Source: Bacillus sp. FJAT-25509 (GTDB taxonomy: Bacteria; Bacillota; Bacilli; Bacillales; Bacillaceae_G). Taken from it: a DNA stretch of 64,000 nt. The notes beneath the pieces were generated by a model that was given only the letters and a program-made list of their open reading frames with translations, did not search any database and was not told the origin of the DNA. How positions within the stretch are numbered: position 1 is the stretch's first letter; every line of letters begins with the position of its first letter. Position numbers and translations under genes: made by a program. Positions 8,280-16,760 of this stretch are shown in pieces. Location: positions 124,001 to 188,000 of the forward strand of contig NZ_LJIZ01000026.1 of the NCBI RefSeq assembly GCF_001420605.1, written 5' to 3'.

Positions 8280-8983
8280 TCAATGTAATGATAGTTGAAG
8301 ATGACCCTATGGTGGCGGAAATCAATAAACGATACCTTTCTAGGATTGGTGGTTTCCGTTTGATTACAGTAGCCAATTCAGTTGATGATGCGATCCTTTT
8401 GCTTGGAAAGGAAGAGATACAGCTTATACTTCTGGATATTTTTATGCCGGGCAAACAGGGGTTAGAGCTATTAACGTACCTCCGGAAAAATGAACTTGAA
8501 ATTGATGTAATCATTATTTCGGCAGCATCGGATCTAGAGCGAATCAAAAAGGCATTAAGGTACGGTGTTGTCGATTATTTAATAAAGCCTTTTGAATTTG
8601 AACGGTTCAACGCTGCTCTTGTCAGCTATCAGCAAAAGACACGGTTTACCGATAAACTGGAAGCAGTTAGCCAACAGGAGCTCGATAATTATCTTTTTCA
8701 CAGAGATGAAGCTGCAATAGTTGAAGAGCTCCCAAAAGGGTTGACTAAAGATACCTTAAAGCAAGTATGGGAAGCGATTCAGGAATTGAAGGAGGTGCCA
8801 TTTTCCACCGAAGAAGTGGCAAATGTTGTGGGCATTTCAAGGGTCTCAGCGAGAAAGTATCTGAACTTCTTAAAGGATTTAGGAATCCTTGATGTAAAGG
8901 TTATATATGGGACCATCGGAAGACCTGTTTACCAGCATGAATATAACCAAATTAAAGAATACTTAATAAAAAATTTTCTGTAA
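8276..8983 (+). CDS. malR: Response regulator, CitB/MalR family
   Basis: A 235-residue regulator with a receiver domain (acidic pair E8/D9/D10, phosphorylation site D54 in LLDIFMPG, K104 in the KPFEF motif) and a C-terminal helix-turn-helix (about 176-200, STEEVANVVGISRVSARKYL) of the CitB/DcuR class. Its ATG overlaps the kinase stop (ATGA), so the two are translationally coupled. Likely targets are malate transport and maeA-type genes, by comparison with MalR of B. subtilis; no target operator was identified here. Confidence 0.88.
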   Translation: MINVMIVEDDPMVAEINKRYLSRIGGFRLITVANSVDDAILLLGKEEIQLILLDIFMPGKQGLELLTYLRKNELEIDVIIISAASDLERIKKALRYGVVDYLIKPFEFERFNAALVSYQQKTRFTDKLEAVSQQELDNYLFHRDEAAIVEELPKGLTKDTLKQVWEAIQELKEVPFSTEEVANVVGISRVSARKYLNFLKDLGILDVKVIYGTIGRPVYQHEYNQIKEYLIKNFL

Positions 8984-9061
8984 GTGTTTAAAGTGAGTTT
9001 AGAAGCTAGTGGTTCTCACTTATTAATAATTTGCTTAAGTAATAGCAAATAGATTAAATAG

Positions 9062-9103
9062 AAAATGGTAGCGTGGGTGCTTATGCCTGCGCTACCATTT
9101 TAC
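9062..9103 (+). terminator. Terminator after malR
   Basis: AAAATGGTAGCG pairs with CGCTACCATTTT around a G-rich loop, 80 bases past the stop codon. Confidence 0.65.
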
Positions 9104-9298
9104 AGATTAACCATATTTTTAGCTACGAGAAAGTTGTCTCATCCGTGAACTAGCCTACTTTTTGGCCAATCTCTTTTTTGTTTTCTATTTTTTCGTACTA
9201 ACCAAATATATTATCGTTTAAAGATGGTTTTTTGGAGATTCCAATACATGGTTATGGAATGCAAACGTCAGATGAGCTTTGCTTCTAATTTAACAAAG
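9104..9298. other. Gap between convergent genes
   Basis: Lies between the malR terminator and the hairpin of the converging hydrolase gene. No coding frame or motif was recognised. Confidence 0.5.
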
Positions 9299-9319
9299 AG
9301 CGCTGATTAAATCAGCGCT
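9299..9319 (-). terminator. Terminator of the isochorismatase-family gene
   Basis: AGCGCTGATT and AATCAGCGCT form a perfect 10-bp stem with a one-base centre, starting just past the minus-strand stop; the minus-strand sequence after it begins CTTTGTTAAATT. Confidence 0.6.
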
Positions 9320-9323
9320 AAAT

Positions 9324-9968
9324 TTATGCATTTTGTTTACTGAAATCTCGTTGAGCTCCTCTATAACTTCCAATTATATTTTGATAACCTGGAAGATTAC
9401 TAGCAAGCAAATTACCAAAACCTTCGACATCATTGCGCCAATCGCGTTGTAATTCGCACGCTACACTAAACCAGTTCAAAAGTTGCACGCCACTATGTGC
9501 CATACGCGTATTGGCCGCATCTGCAACTTGTTTGCTGAAAGTTCCTGAAGCATCAGTAACAGCAAATACTTCATACCCAGCATTTATAGCGGAAAGTGCA
9601 GGGAAAGCAACGCACACATCTGTAACTACACCCGCGATAATAAGTTGTTTTTTTCCAGTTTCTTCGATTGCTTTTACAAAATCATCATTATCCCAAGCGT
9701 TAATTTGTCCAGGACGAGCTATTTTTGGCGCGTTAGGAAAAAGATCAACTAATTCTTGCATTAATGGTCCATTAGGTCCATTTTCAAAGCTTGTTGTTAA
9801 AATAACCGGTAAATCAAAAAACTTAGCAGTGTGAGCAAGAGCTAAAACATTGTTCTTGAATTCGTCAACACCATAATCACGAACTAGTCCAGCCATAAGA
9901 CCAGTTTGATGATCCACTAAAAGAACGACAGCATCATCTTTATTAATACGAGAATAGAGATCAGACAT
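9324..9968 (-). CDS. Isochorismatase-family (YcaC-like) hydrolase
   Basis: A 214-residue cytoplasmic cysteine hydrolase. The likely Asp-Lys-Cys triad is D19 (LLVDHQTG), K82 (PKIARPGQINAW) and C119 (GVVTDVCVAF), the arrangement of the YcaC/nicotinamidase-like superfamily. The C-terminal AHSGVQLLNWFSVACELQRD stretch is typical of the YcaC branch, whose physiological substrate is unknown. TAGGAGGA stands before the ATG on the minus strand. It is a single gene, convergent with malR. Confidence 0.88.
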   Translation of the reverse strand: MSDLYSRINKDDAVVLLVDHQTGLMAGLVRDYGVDEFKNNVLALAHTAKFFDLPVILTTSFENGPNGPLMQELVDLFPNAPKIARPGQINAWDNDDFVKAIEETGKKQLIIAGVVTDVCVAFPALSAINAGYEVFAVTDASGTFSKQVADAANTRMAHSGVQLLNWFSVACELQRDWRNDVEGFGNLLASNLPGYQNIIGSYRGAQRDFSKQNA

Positions 9969-10091
9969 TATGTATTCCTCCTAAAAATTAAGTAATCGAA
10001 CAAAGTTTAAAACTGGAATATTATCATAAAATTCTTCGTTTGTGCACGTCAGTCAGTTTCTCAAAAATCAGAAAAAAATGCACTCCTTCTA

Positions 10092-10649
10092 TTAATCTAA
10101 AACAGGAGTTTTATCTATCCAATTTATAAATTGTTGTAAATAACGATGAAGATAACGTTTTGTTTTTTCGTCAGTAAGTACTTTATGATCAGAATCAATC
10201 TTTTCATGTACTTGGGAAATCAGCATTTTTTGAAATGGAAGAACATGAGCTTGCATAGTTTCTAGTATTTCTCTGATTTGTATTTGAGCATAAACAGTAC
10301 CTAGTCCTCCAGGAGTTGCACCAATTAAACCAACCGGTTTTCTACTAAGAACAGCAGATTCCCGAGGTCTTGATGCCCAGTCCAATGCATTCTTTAATAC
10401 GCCTGGAATTCCAGAATTGTACTCTGGACTTGCAATAATGATACCATCAACGTCTTTGATAGCAGACTTAAATGATGTCACTGCTTCTGGAACATCTGTT
10501 TCTAAATCTTCATTGAATAAAGGTAGTTCATTAATCTCGATCCAACGAAATTGATGGGAATCAGCCATCTCTGTTAATGATTGAGCAATGATTCGATTAT
10601 AAGAGTTTTTTCGTAAACTACCACAAATAAGACCTATTGTTTTAACCAT
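10092..10649 (-). CDS. NAD(P)H-dependent FMN reductase
   Basis: A 185-residue flavodoxin-fold reductase. ICGSLRKNSYNR (about 8-19) binds the FMN phosphate and SPEYNSGIPGVLKNALDW (about 76-93) is the family signature. Such enzymes reduce FMN, azo dyes or quinones with NAD(P)H. GGAGGG precedes the start on the minus strand. The neighbouring gene at 9324 runs the same way, but 123 bases without a clear terminator separate them, so co-transcription is possible. The true substrate cannot be told. Confidence 0.87.
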   Translation of the reverse strand: MVKTIGLICGSLRKNSYNRIIAQSLTEMADSHQFRWIEINELPLFNEDLETDVPEAVTSFKSAIKDVDGIIIASPEYNSGIPGVLKNALDWASRPRESAVLSRKPVGLIGATPGGLGTVYAQIQIREILETMQAHVLPFQKMLISQVHEKIDSDHKVLTDEKTKRYLHRYLQQFINWIDKTPVLD

Positions 10650-11071
10650 ATACGCCCTCCTTTTGTCAAAATCATCCTAATATTACCATAATATACCATA
10701 ATGGAAAATGTGGCTTTATACCTAATCTTTTGACTATTTAATTTCGATAAGTGTTTATCACAAAAAATCTAGGAACTAAGGGCAACAAGCTTATTGTTAT
10801 GAAAGACAATTACCTAACTGTTAAAGAAATTAAAGGGATTCATCTCCATCACTTGATGGTACCGAGAATGGCTTATACAAATAAACTGTAATTTAAAATA
10901 GTAATTGATTTGATATATTTGGAATAATTTTACAATTTTAATAGAAGGGAATATAATCATCTTATAAACATTTTGCAAAAAAATATTTTAATGTTTTGGA
11001 GTAAAAAGTTTTTTTCATCAGAGAAGCAAGGACATAGGTTTAATAATGAAAATTCATAGGAGGAAAATTAG
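10650..11071. other. Divergent intergenic region with possible ORF remnant
   Basis: It separates the FMN reductase from the alpha/beta hydrolase and must hold both promoters. The only notable frame is 10751-10891 on the plus strand: a GTG, then 46 codons including GNKLIVMKDNYLTVKEIK. It has no ribosome site and resembles no family I can name, so it may be a gene remnant. Confidence 0.4.
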
Positions 11072-11908
11072 ATGGCAAAATTTACTGTAGGTAATGAAAA
11101 TCATGCTCCAATTGAACTTTATTATGAGGACCATGGTTCAGGGAAACCTGTAGTCTTAATACATGGTTGGCCTTTAAGTGGACGCTCTTGGGAGTATCAG
11201 GTACTAGCTCTTATTGAAGCAGGTTACAGAGTCATTACATATGATCGTCGAGGCTTTGGAAAATCATCACAGCCGTGGGAAGGATATGAATATGATACAT
11301 TTGCTTCTGATTTACATAAACTGTTAGAACATTTAGATCTTCAAAATGTCACACTTGTTGGTTTTTCTATGGGTGGAGGAGAGGTAGCTCGATACATTAG
11401 TACGTATGGTACAGATCGTATTGAAAAGGCTGTTTTTGCTGGTGCAGTTCCTCCTTATTTATACAAAACAGAGGATCATCCAGAAGGAGCATTTGATGAT
11501 GCAACAATTGAAGAATTCAAAAGTGGCGTGATAAACGACCGCCTAGCATTTCTTGACAAATTTACGAAGGGATTTTTCGCGGCGGGTAATCAAACAGATT
11601 TAGTTAGTGAGCCATTCCGTATATATAATCGGGATATTGCAGCTAGTGCCTCACCTAAGGGAACACTAGATTGTATAACGGCATTTAGTAAGACTGATTT
11701 TAGAAAGGACTTGGAAAAGTTCAATATACCTACTCTTATTATTCACGGTGACTCTGATGCAACTGTACCATTTGAGTTAAGTGGAAAACGTACATATGAT
11801 TCCATTCCTAATAGTAAGCTGGCTTTAATAAAAGGTGGTCCGCATGGATTAAACGCAACTCATCCAAAAGAATTTAATGAAGCGTTACTAACATTTTTAA
11901 AAGACTAA
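11072..11908 (+). CDS. Alpha/beta hydrolase, chloroperoxidase/arylesterase type
   Basis: A 278-residue serine hydrolase like the cofactor-free haloperoxidases. The triad is visible as S99 (GFSMGG), D229 (GDSDATVP) and H258 (GGPHGLN), with nearly the same numbering as bacterial bromoperoxidase A2 (S98, D228, H257). HGWPLSGRSWEYQ (31-43) supplies the oxyanion region. Such enzymes act as esterases and, in the presence of peroxide and acetate, make peracids; the cellular substrate is unknown. AGGAGGAAAA precedes the ATG. It is a single gene followed by a terminator. Confidence 0.9.
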   Translation: MAKFTVGNENHAPIELYYEDHGSGKPVVLIHGWPLSGRSWEYQVLALIEAGYRVITYDRRGFGKSSQPWEGYEYDTFASDLHKLLEHLDLQNVTLVGFSMGGGEVARYISTYGTDRIEKAVFAGAVPPYLYKTEDHPEGAFDDATIEEFKSGVINDRLAFLDKFTKGFFAAGNQTDLVSEPFRIYNRDIAASASPKGTLDCITAFSKTDFRKDLEKFNIPTLIIHGDSDATVPFELSGKRTYDSIPNSKLALIKGGPHGLNATHPKEFNEALLTFLKD

Positions 11909-11935
11909 TTGGAATAGTTTTTATATAAATGAAAA

Positions 11936-11972
11936 CAAGCAGGTCCGCGATTATTAAGGGCCTGTTTATTTT
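11936..11972 (+). terminator. Terminator after the alpha/beta hydrolase
   Basis: AGCAGGTCC pairs with GGGCCTGTT and is followed by TATTTTAA. Confidence 0.6.
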
Positions 11973-12188
11973 AACGTAAAAGAGACTATAGAATATTATA
12001 TTTAAAAATTCTTTTAGCCTCTTTTCTACATATATAAGTTTTTGATTATGTTGTTGGATCCACTTCCTCGATAGAATGTTCCCCTTTCATTACACGGTTT
12101 TATGTTTTTTAATATATAGATTTAATTTCTTAGTTAGCAACTTGAACTGCATCTAGAGTGTTATCAAAATTTCTTTGACTTAATAAAT

Positions 12189-13124
12189 TTACATATTTAT
12201 TTTACGAATATGTTTATCTACGATTACTTTCTTATTAAAATAATTTACAGCAACAACCCCAAAGATAATAAGAAAACTACCGATTATATGATAATAGTGG
12301 AATGATTCTTTGAGATACAAAACACCTACTAAAATTGTAATAAGTGTAGATAGATTTTGAAATACACTTATCTGAAAAGTTGGTAATTTTGATAAAGCAT
12401 AATTTGAAAGAAAGGATGTACCTAAAGAAGAAAAAATCCCTAAATATAATATAGCAATTATAAAATCATTGTGTTTAAGAGGCAGGATAAATTGTTGAAT
12501 TGTTCCGTTCCTTAAATGCAAAAATAGAGTAATTCCATTAAATACAATAAACCCAATAAGAGTAATGAAATATGTGATCGTAAATAATGAATATTGTTGA
12601 ATGAGTTTTTTTGTTAAAACATTATATATTGAATTTGCAAGCGCTGATAGTAAGATTAACATACTACCTACAATACTAGTATTAATGTTCTTAACTCCAT
12701 TCATATACATAATATACATGACCCCAAGTACGGAAATGAATATCGCAATTTTTTGTACAATTGTTGATGATTCATTTAATAGTAAGCTGGCTAGTATCAA
12801 AGTAAATATTGGAACTGTTGCCTGTATAACACCTGCTTCAGAGGAGGTTGTATGCATTAGTCCAAAAATTTGCAATGAGAAAAATAGTACTGGATAAAAT
12901 GTGGCAAGAAATGAAATTTTAATTAAATCACCTTTCTTAATCCTGATACTTTCTTTTTTACAGATTAAAATGATCGTGGCAACAAGCCAAGCAATTGTAA
13001 AACGATGTGCTAAGGTATCAAGTGGTGATGCTATTGTTAACGTTTGTTTTACAAAAAGAAATGATAACCCAATGATTAATGAACAAATAGTAATCGCTAA
13101 ATAAGCTTTTCTATTATCTGTCAT
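12189..13124 (-). CDS. EamA/DMT-family exporter
   Basis: A 311-residue membrane protein with about ten hydrophobic segments in two EamA halves (about 8-140 and 155-295), ending in a basic tail. Members export amino acids, metabolites or dyes. A GGGGGAAAA site precedes the ATG. The gene lies downstream of an operator (13207-13220) that is also found before the MocR regulator gene at 14036. It is therefore probably that regulator's target, a common MocR/EamA pairing. The exported compound is unknown. Confidence 0.88.
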   Translation of the reverse strand: MTDNRKAYLAITICSLIIGLSFLFVKQTLTIASPLDTLAHRFTIAWLVATIILICKKESIRIKKGDLIKISFLATFYPVLFFSLQIFGLMHTTSSEAGVIQATVPIFTLILASLLLNESSTIVQKIAIFISVLGVMYIMYMNGVKNINTSIVGSMLILLSALANSIYNVLTKKLIQQYSLFTITYFITLIGFIVFNGITLFLHLRNGTIQQFILPLKHNDFIIAILYLGIFSSLGTSFLSNYALSKLPTFQISVFQNLSTLITILVGVLYLKESFHYYHIIGSFLIIFGVVAVNYFNKKVIVDKHIRKINM

Positions 13125-13206
13125 AATGTTTTCCCCCTATTAATCAGAACTGTTAATGCTAATTTTATGTAAAAAAGTAACCCTTATCGAGGTAAATAAT
13201 TTGTAT

Positions 13207-13220
13207 CTGTATCGGTACAG
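13207..13220. promoter_or_regulatory. Putative MocR operator upstream of the EamA exporter
   Basis: CTGTATCGGTACAG, a 14-bp near-palindrome 83 bp before the exporter start. It is the exact reverse complement of the site at 13989-14002 in front of the mocR gene. The pairing of site and regulator is inferred. Confidence 0.6.
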
Positions 13221-13240
13221 GAGGATTCAAACATAAGGGA

Positions 13241-13274
13241 GAAAGGAGCAGGTTTAAAAAGCCTGCTCCTTCTT
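13241..13274 (-). terminator. Terminator of the nitroreductase gene
   Basis: AAGGAGCAGG and CCTGCTCCTT form a strong 10-bp stem just past the minus-strand stop codon. It separates the nitroreductase from the exporter transcript. Confidence 0.65.
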
Positions 13275-13275
13275 A

Positions 13276-13899
13276 TTAATGAAAAGTAATAATTTTATTT
13301 AAATCAAAACGATGATGTTCATAACCATCTGAGTCTGGGTGGCCAAATGGTACCATTGCAGCAAAAGCTACATGCTCGGGAAGACCTAACAGTTCTTTAA
13401 CTTTCGCTTGATCAAAACCCAACATTGGCACGCTTGAATAACCAAGACCTTGAATTGCTAGTAAAAGAAAACCAAGTGCAATATTTGCCTGTGTTAGACC
13501 CCATGCTATTTGTTCTCCTTTACTCATCTTTTCAAATACAGATGTAAGATTAGCTACTTCAATTTGTTTTCGATCTTCAGAAATACCAGGATGAATTGTT
13601 TCGGATAAACGGCTAATCGAATTCTCCATATCAACTGAAATAATTACAACAGCTGGAGCAGAGGTTACTTGTCTCTGACCATAAGCTGCTTCTTGAAGTT
13701 TTTCCTTAAGTTGAATATCCTTGATAATATGAAAATGCCATGGTTGAATATTCCATGCACTAGGTGTTAATCTAACAAGGTTGAAAATTTCTTGGATTTC
13801 TTCGTCTTGAATTGTTTCTTGAATAAATTTTCGAATACTACGACGTGATTCGATTGAATCTTTCAATGAAAGAGTTTGTTTTGATTTTTGAATTCGCAA
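13276..13899 (-). CDS. Nitroreductase-family flavoprotein
   Basis: A 207-residue FMN oxidoreductase. SIESRRSIRKF (about 15-25) is the FMN-binding start, and TPSAWNIQPWHFHII (about 45-59) and the C-terminal FGHPDSDG are family landmarks. These enzymes reduce nitro compounds, quinones or flavins with NAD(P)H. The frame begins at a TTG (13899), with GGGAGA eight bases ahead; the nearby ATG is out of frame, so TTG is the best start. It diverges from the MocR gene, and the operator at 13989 lies between them, so joint control is likely. Confidence 0.85.
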   Translation of the reverse strand: MRIQKSKQTLSLKDSIESRRSIRKFIQETIQDEEIQEIFNLVRLTPSAWNIQPWHFHIIKDIQLKEKLQEAAYGQRQVTSAPAVVIISVDMENSISRLSETIHPGISEDRKQIEVANLTSVFEKMSKGEQIAWGLTQANIALGFLLLAIQGLGYSSVPMLGFDQAKVKELLGLPEHVAFAAMVPFGHPDSDGYEHHRFDLNKIITFH

Positions 13900-13988
13900 A
13901 ATACATCTCTCCCTATACTAAATTTTGAACCGGCCAATGCTTATATTTTATGTGCATTTTAAAATTGTAACGTTTAAAAATTAGACAT

Positions 13989-14002
13989 CTGTACCGATAC
14001 AG
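13989..14002. promoter_or_regulatory. Putative MocR operator between nitroreductase and mocR genes
   Basis: CTGTACCGATACAG lies 34 bp before the regulator start and 90 bp before the nitroreductase start. It is the exact reverse complement of the site upstream of the exporter (13207-13220). This suggests autoregulation and control of both neighbours. Confidence 0.6.
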
Positions 14003-14035
14003 GAAAAATACAGGATCCTTTAAAGGAGTTATATA

Positions 14036-15376
14036 ATGCTCAAATATGAATATGTATATCAATCTTTACTTACTCAAATTCAAACTGGAGAGTTAAAAGC
14101 GGGATCAAAGATTCCATCAATACGAAACTTAGCGAGACATTTTTCTTGTAGTAATAGTAGTATCCTTACTGCACTTGAGAAATTAGAAAATCAACACCTT
14201 ATTTATGCAAGACCCAAAAGTGGTTTTTATGTAGTTGAGCATAAGATGTTTAAACAACCATTTAAAACGAGTAAAATTGATTTTGCGACTTCAGCTCCTA
14301 ATTGGCATTCGTTTCCGTATCAAGATTTCCAACATTGTTTAAATAAAGCAGCTGATACGTTTCAAGCGGACTTATTTCGATACGGTACCGATAAGGGCTT
14401 ACCGTCTTTAATAAATGAGGTTGAAAAATTATTAAAATCATATCAAGTATTTGCTCAAAAAAAACAAATATTTATAACTTCAGGCGTTCAGCAAGCTCTT
14501 TTTTTACTGAGTACTATGCCTTTTTCAAATAATAAAACTAAGATTTTAGTAGAGCAGCCAAGTTATCATTTATACATTGACTTAGTAAAACTATATAAAT
14601 TACCTGTAATAGGGATAAAGCGAACAATAGAGGGGATTAATCTACAAGAACTCGAACAAATTTTCCGTGAGGGTGATATAAAATTTTTTTACACTATGCC
14701 TAGATTTCAAAACCCATTAGGAACTTCCTATAATAAAAAAGAAAAATTAGAAATCTTAAAATTAGCTTATAAATACAATGTTTATATAGTAGAGGATGAT
14801 TATTTAGCAGATTTTGAATATATGAATAAAAATGATCCTATGTTTGCAAATGATCTGCATGGTCGTGTTATTTACTTGAAAAGTTTTTCAAAAATTATGT
14901 TCCCAGGTTTACGTATTGGTATAGCAGTTTTACCTGATTCGTTAATAGAAACTTTTCAGCAATTTAAAACAGTAATTGATATAGATAGTTCAATGATTTC
15001 ACAAGCAGCTATAGAGTTGTATTTAAAAAGTGGTATGTTTGAACACTATCAAAAACAAGTCAGAGATAAATATCTAGCTCGTGCTCAAATACTTCAAACG
15101 TCGTTAAAAACTCATCTAATAAATTTCAAGTACGCAACCGAACTCGTAATGCACAGTCATATTGTTTTGCCCAAGCAAGTTGATATGACTGCATTAATTA
15201 AACAATTAAATGAACATAATATTCAGGTTAAATCAATTAAGCAAAACTATTTAGATAATTTTTTTCAAGAAAAAATATTAAAAATCAACGTTTCAAATTG
15301 TGAACCTACAGATATTGAAAAAGGAATAAAACAAATTGCTAGGTCATTAAATAACACTAACAATTACTTTGTATGA
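14036..15376 (+). CDS. MocR-family regulator (GntR HTH plus aminotransferase domain)
   Basis: A 446-residue fusion: a GntR winged helix at about 1-68 (LKAGSKIPSIRNLARHFSCSNSSI) and a fold-type I aminotransferase domain from about 80. The PLP-binding lysine is retained (K286 in SFSKIMFPGLRIG), as is the D254-D255-Y256 region that contacts the cofactor ring. Such proteins sense PLP or an amino-type ligand and act as repressors or activators. AAAGGAG precedes the ATG. The matching operators at 13207 and 13989 point to control of the EamA exporter and of itself. Confidence 0.9.
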   Translation: MLKYEYVYQSLLTQIQTGELKAGSKIPSIRNLARHFSCSNSSILTALEKLENQHLIYARPKSGFYVVEHKMFKQPFKTSKIDFATSAPNWHSFPYQDFQHCLNKAADTFQADLFRYGTDKGLPSLINEVEKLLKSYQVFAQKKQIFITSGVQQALFLLSTMPFSNNKTKILVEQPSYHLYIDLVKLYKLPVIGIKRTIEGINLQELEQIFREGDIKFFYTMPRFQNPLGTSYNKKEKLEILKLAYKYNVYIVEDDYLADFEYMNKNDPMFANDLHGRVIYLKSFSKIMFPGLRIGIAVLPDSLIETFQQFKTVIDIDSSMISQAAIELYLKSGMFEHYQKQVRDKYLARAQILQTSLKTHLINFKYATELVMHSHIVLPKQVDMTALIKQLNEHNIQVKSIKQNYLDNFFQEKILKINVSNCEPTDIEKGIKQIARSLNNTNNYFV

Positions 15377-15468
15377 ACAATGATATTTATCGGTTAAGTA
15401 ATCTATTAAATTACAAAAAGCACCAATTAGTAGACTGTACCCCTTATAGTAGATGATAAAAAAATAGT

Positions 15469-15502
15469 CCAGAGAATCTAAATGATTCGATGGACTATTC
15501 AA
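15469..15502. terminator. Bidirectional terminator between mocR and lysR genes
   Basis: AATAGTCCA pairs with TGGACTATT, with an inner GAATC/GATTC stem. A run of A lies before it and an AT-rich tract after, so it can serve both converging genes. Confidence 0.7.
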
Positions 15503-15559
15503 TATTATTAATAACATGAGGATATATGTGATGGCTAAGTGAATATATAATGATGTTTT

Positions 15560-16468
15560 TTAACTTATATAATATTGTAATTCAGATTTAATAAACTGGA
15601 TTAAGTGTTTCTCTATTTTTGAAGGACTTCTATTCTTTCCATGAATAATTCCAAGTGCAACATTTACAGGTTCATAGTTTATAAGGTCAATTTCAACAAT
15701 CTTGTTTTCAATAACATAAGGGTTACTTTTAGTAGCAAAATCTGGGGCAAAGCCAATTGCAAATCCTTCGGAGATTAATCGTGATAATTCTTCCGTTTGA
15801 TTGGATGATAAAAGAATATTCATTTTTCCAAATTTAAGTTGAAAATTATTAACAAACCAATTGATATAATCACCATTGTATAATACTACTGCCTGCTGAA
15901 GGACTTCCTCTGGTGTAATTTTTTTCTTTTTAGCAAAAGGAGAATCGCTACTTACATAAACCTTTAGTTTCCCCTCGAGAATCCTTTCAAAATTTAAAAG
16001 CCCAATATTTTTCAAAATATTTTCATATATACATATAAGTCCGATCTCTGCTTTATTTTGTTGAACCGCTTCAACTGTATGTTCAGTTATATTTTCTAAA
16101 ATTTCTATGTTTAAATTTGCATATAAATTCTTAAATTCAATTAATGGTTTTAATAAATAAGTAAAGAAAGCAGGTATAGTTGAAACTCTTAGATTTCCAG
16201 AATGTATTTCTAGAATCATTCTTGCTTCTTCAAACATTTCTTCATATTTTAACAATACCTCATTTGCTTTATTTACAATTTTGGCTCCTTCATTTGATAG
16301 AACAACCCCATATCGAGAGCGATCGAAAATTTTTATTCCTAATTCATCTTCTATTTTTTTTATATCCTGACTAATACCAGATTGGGTTATATGAAGATTT
16401 TGACCTGCAATAGAAAAAGATCCAGTTTTAGCAACTTCAGAAAGTATCTTAAGTTTTTGAATGTGCAT
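15560..16468 (-). CDS. LysR-family regulator of the alkyl-ester catabolic cluster
   Basis: A 302-residue LysR-type regulator: winged helix at about 1-62 (ILSEVAKTGSFSIAGQNLHITQSGISQDIKKIEDELG) and a periplasmic-binding-like effector domain from about 90. GGTGG precedes the ATG on the minus strand. It is divergent from the aldehyde dehydrogenase gene at 16761, with 292 bp between, the usual layout of a LysR gene and its target. In Pseudomonas the alkylsulfatase gene sdsA is activated by the LysR protein SdsB; the cluster here contains an SdsA-like protein, so a similar role is inferred. Confidence 0.85.
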   Translation of the reverse strand: MHIQKLKILSEVAKTGSFSIAGQNLHITQSGISQDIKKIEDELGIKIFDRSRYGVVLSNEGAKIVNKANEVLLKYEEMFEEARMILEIHSGNLRVSTIPAFFTYLLKPLIEFKNLYANLNIEILENITEHTVEAVQQNKAEIGLICIYENILKNIGLLNFERILEGKLKVYVSSDSPFAKKKKITPEEVLQQAVVLYNGDYINWFVNNFQLKFGKMNILLSSNQTEELSRLISEGFAIGFAPDFATKSNPYVIENKIVEIDLINYEPVNVALGIIHGKNRSPSKIEKHLIQFIKSELQYYIS

Positions 16469-16760
16469 ATGGTGACCACCTTTTTAAAGATTACTATATT
16501 AGAAATAAGTTTGGATAATAAAAAACCTCTATTTTTAGATATTAAAAAATGCGAACAAGGTATTACAAATCCTAATTTTACTTAGTGATTGTGAAGTTAT
16601 ACAATCAATTCAGATAATTCTTAATTTTTAAATTAAGACAAGTCCTTAAGATTATTTTCTAAGTATTTCTTTTAATTTGCAAGCGTTTTCTCAAAAGGGG
16701 GTCAGGTATAACTGTATTTCCTACTTAACTAATTTAATAACTATTTTAGGAGGTTTTTAA
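16469..16760. other. Divergent control region of LysR gene and catabolic operon
   Basis: AT-rich region holding the promoters of both genes and a consensus cre site (16677-16691). LysR binding boxes could not be defined by eye. Confidence 0.5.
16677..16691 (+). promoter_or_regulatory. cre site (CcpA operator) before the catabolic operon
   Basis: TTGCAAGCGTTTTCT fits WTGNAANCGNWNNCW at every fixed position, 70 bp before the aldehyde dehydrogenase start. It indicates carbon catabolite repression by CcpA. Confidence 0.7.

Noticed and set aside
10751-10891. 47-codon GTG frame as a real small gene
   Set aside because: There is no Shine-Dalgarno site and no recognisable family; kept only as a note in the intergenic entry.
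14387-14404. CGATACGGTACCGATA inside the mocR gene as a third operator
   Set aside because: It shares only part of the 14-bp site and encodes RYGTDKG, a segment of the aminotransferase domain; probably chance.
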